Assembly: GCA_015679605.1 (NCBI GenBank)
Contig: JAAAVE010000337.1
Span: 2,870 to 22,331, forward strand
Origin: Podila epigama
Taxonomy: Eukaryota; Mortierellomycota; Mortierellomycetes; Mortierellales; Mortierellaceae
Direction of reading: 5' to 3'
Length of the DNA stretch: 19,462 nucleotides
Made by a program: the position numbers and the translations under genes. The notes under the pieces were generated by a model that was given only the letters and a program-made list of their open reading frames with translations, was not told the DNA's origin and did not search any database. Below are positions 19,461 to 19,462 of the stretch, in pieces. Within the stretch, counting starts at the first letter, position 1. The number at the start of each line of letters is the position of its first letter.

Positions 19461-19462
19461 AA

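Larger units (their letters stand above)
19132..19462. promoter_or_regulatory. RPT2 upstream region
   Basis: 331 bases upstream of RPT2. An open minus-strand frame runs through it to the edge but has no recognisable protein content. It contains a bZIP-like TGACGTAA (19373-19380), a CGCGCGC stretch (about 19319-19325) and a PACE-like GGTGGCAAT at the edge. Confidence 0.5.

Noticed and set aside
19022-19462. Longer N-terminal extension of RPT2 running to the window edge
   Set aside because: Its residues do not resemble any Rpt2, and the spliced Met-Gly start gives the exact family length and the myristoylation pattern.
1-19462. A functional gene cluster or novel defence/mobile system
   Set aside because: All genes are recognisable eukaryotic housekeeping or glycosidase genes on mixed strands with separate promoters; no transposase, reverse transcriptase, terminal repeats or cluster logic seen.

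Overview
This window comes from a nuclear fungal genome. I infer an early-diverging, Mortierella-like (Mucoromycota) fungus, with moderate confidence. The sequence shows multi-exon genes with introns of about 84-155 nt (GTAAGT-type donors, short AG acceptors), pyrimidine-rich promoters, many microsatellites, and fungal or opisthokont housekeeping genes such as a fungal-style CLP1. The PDRG1 homologue present here is, as far as I know, missing from baker's yeast. I see no phage, transposon, CRISPR array, rRNA or tRNA.

Layout, left to right. (1) 2-3804 (+): the C-terminal part of a formin, cut by the left edge. It has an FH1 polyproline region and an FH2 domain interrupted by four low-complexity insertions, one carrying a second polyproline block. 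(2) 3976-5561 (-): gamma-glutamyl phosphate reductase (proline synthesis), two exons, converging on the formin. (3) 5562-7083: a repeat-rich, divergent promoter region of about 1.5 kb with no convincing gene. (4) 7084-8913 (+): an intronless GH27 alpha-galactosidase with a C-terminal ricin-type beta-trefoil. (5) 9079-11131 (-): CLP1, a pre-mRNA 3'-end cleavage factor, seven exons. (6) 11438-15856 (-): CLU1 (clustered mitochondria protein), six exons. (7) 15857-16419: divergent promoter. (8) 16420-17166 (+): a five-exon PDRG1-like prefoldin gene whose exons are too short to stand out as open frames. (9) 17296-19131 (-): RPT2, the 26S proteasome ATPase subunit 4, six exons with the start codon isolated by an intron. 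(10) 19132-19462: the RPT2 upstream region.

I assembled splice forms by hand from GT/AG sites, reading phase and remembered family sequences. The rebuilt lengths match the families: PRO2 476 aa, CLP1 429 aa, CLU1 1270 aa, PDRG1 116 aa and RPT2 440 aa. The genes do not form a pathway cluster; they are independent housekeeping genes plus one secreted-type glycosidase. I found no new defence or mobile system. The most unusual items are the insertion-split FH2 domain, the RPT2 start created by splicing, the PDRG1 gene, a Gcn4-type site in front of PRO2, and a G-rich heptamer repeat inside a CLU1 intron.
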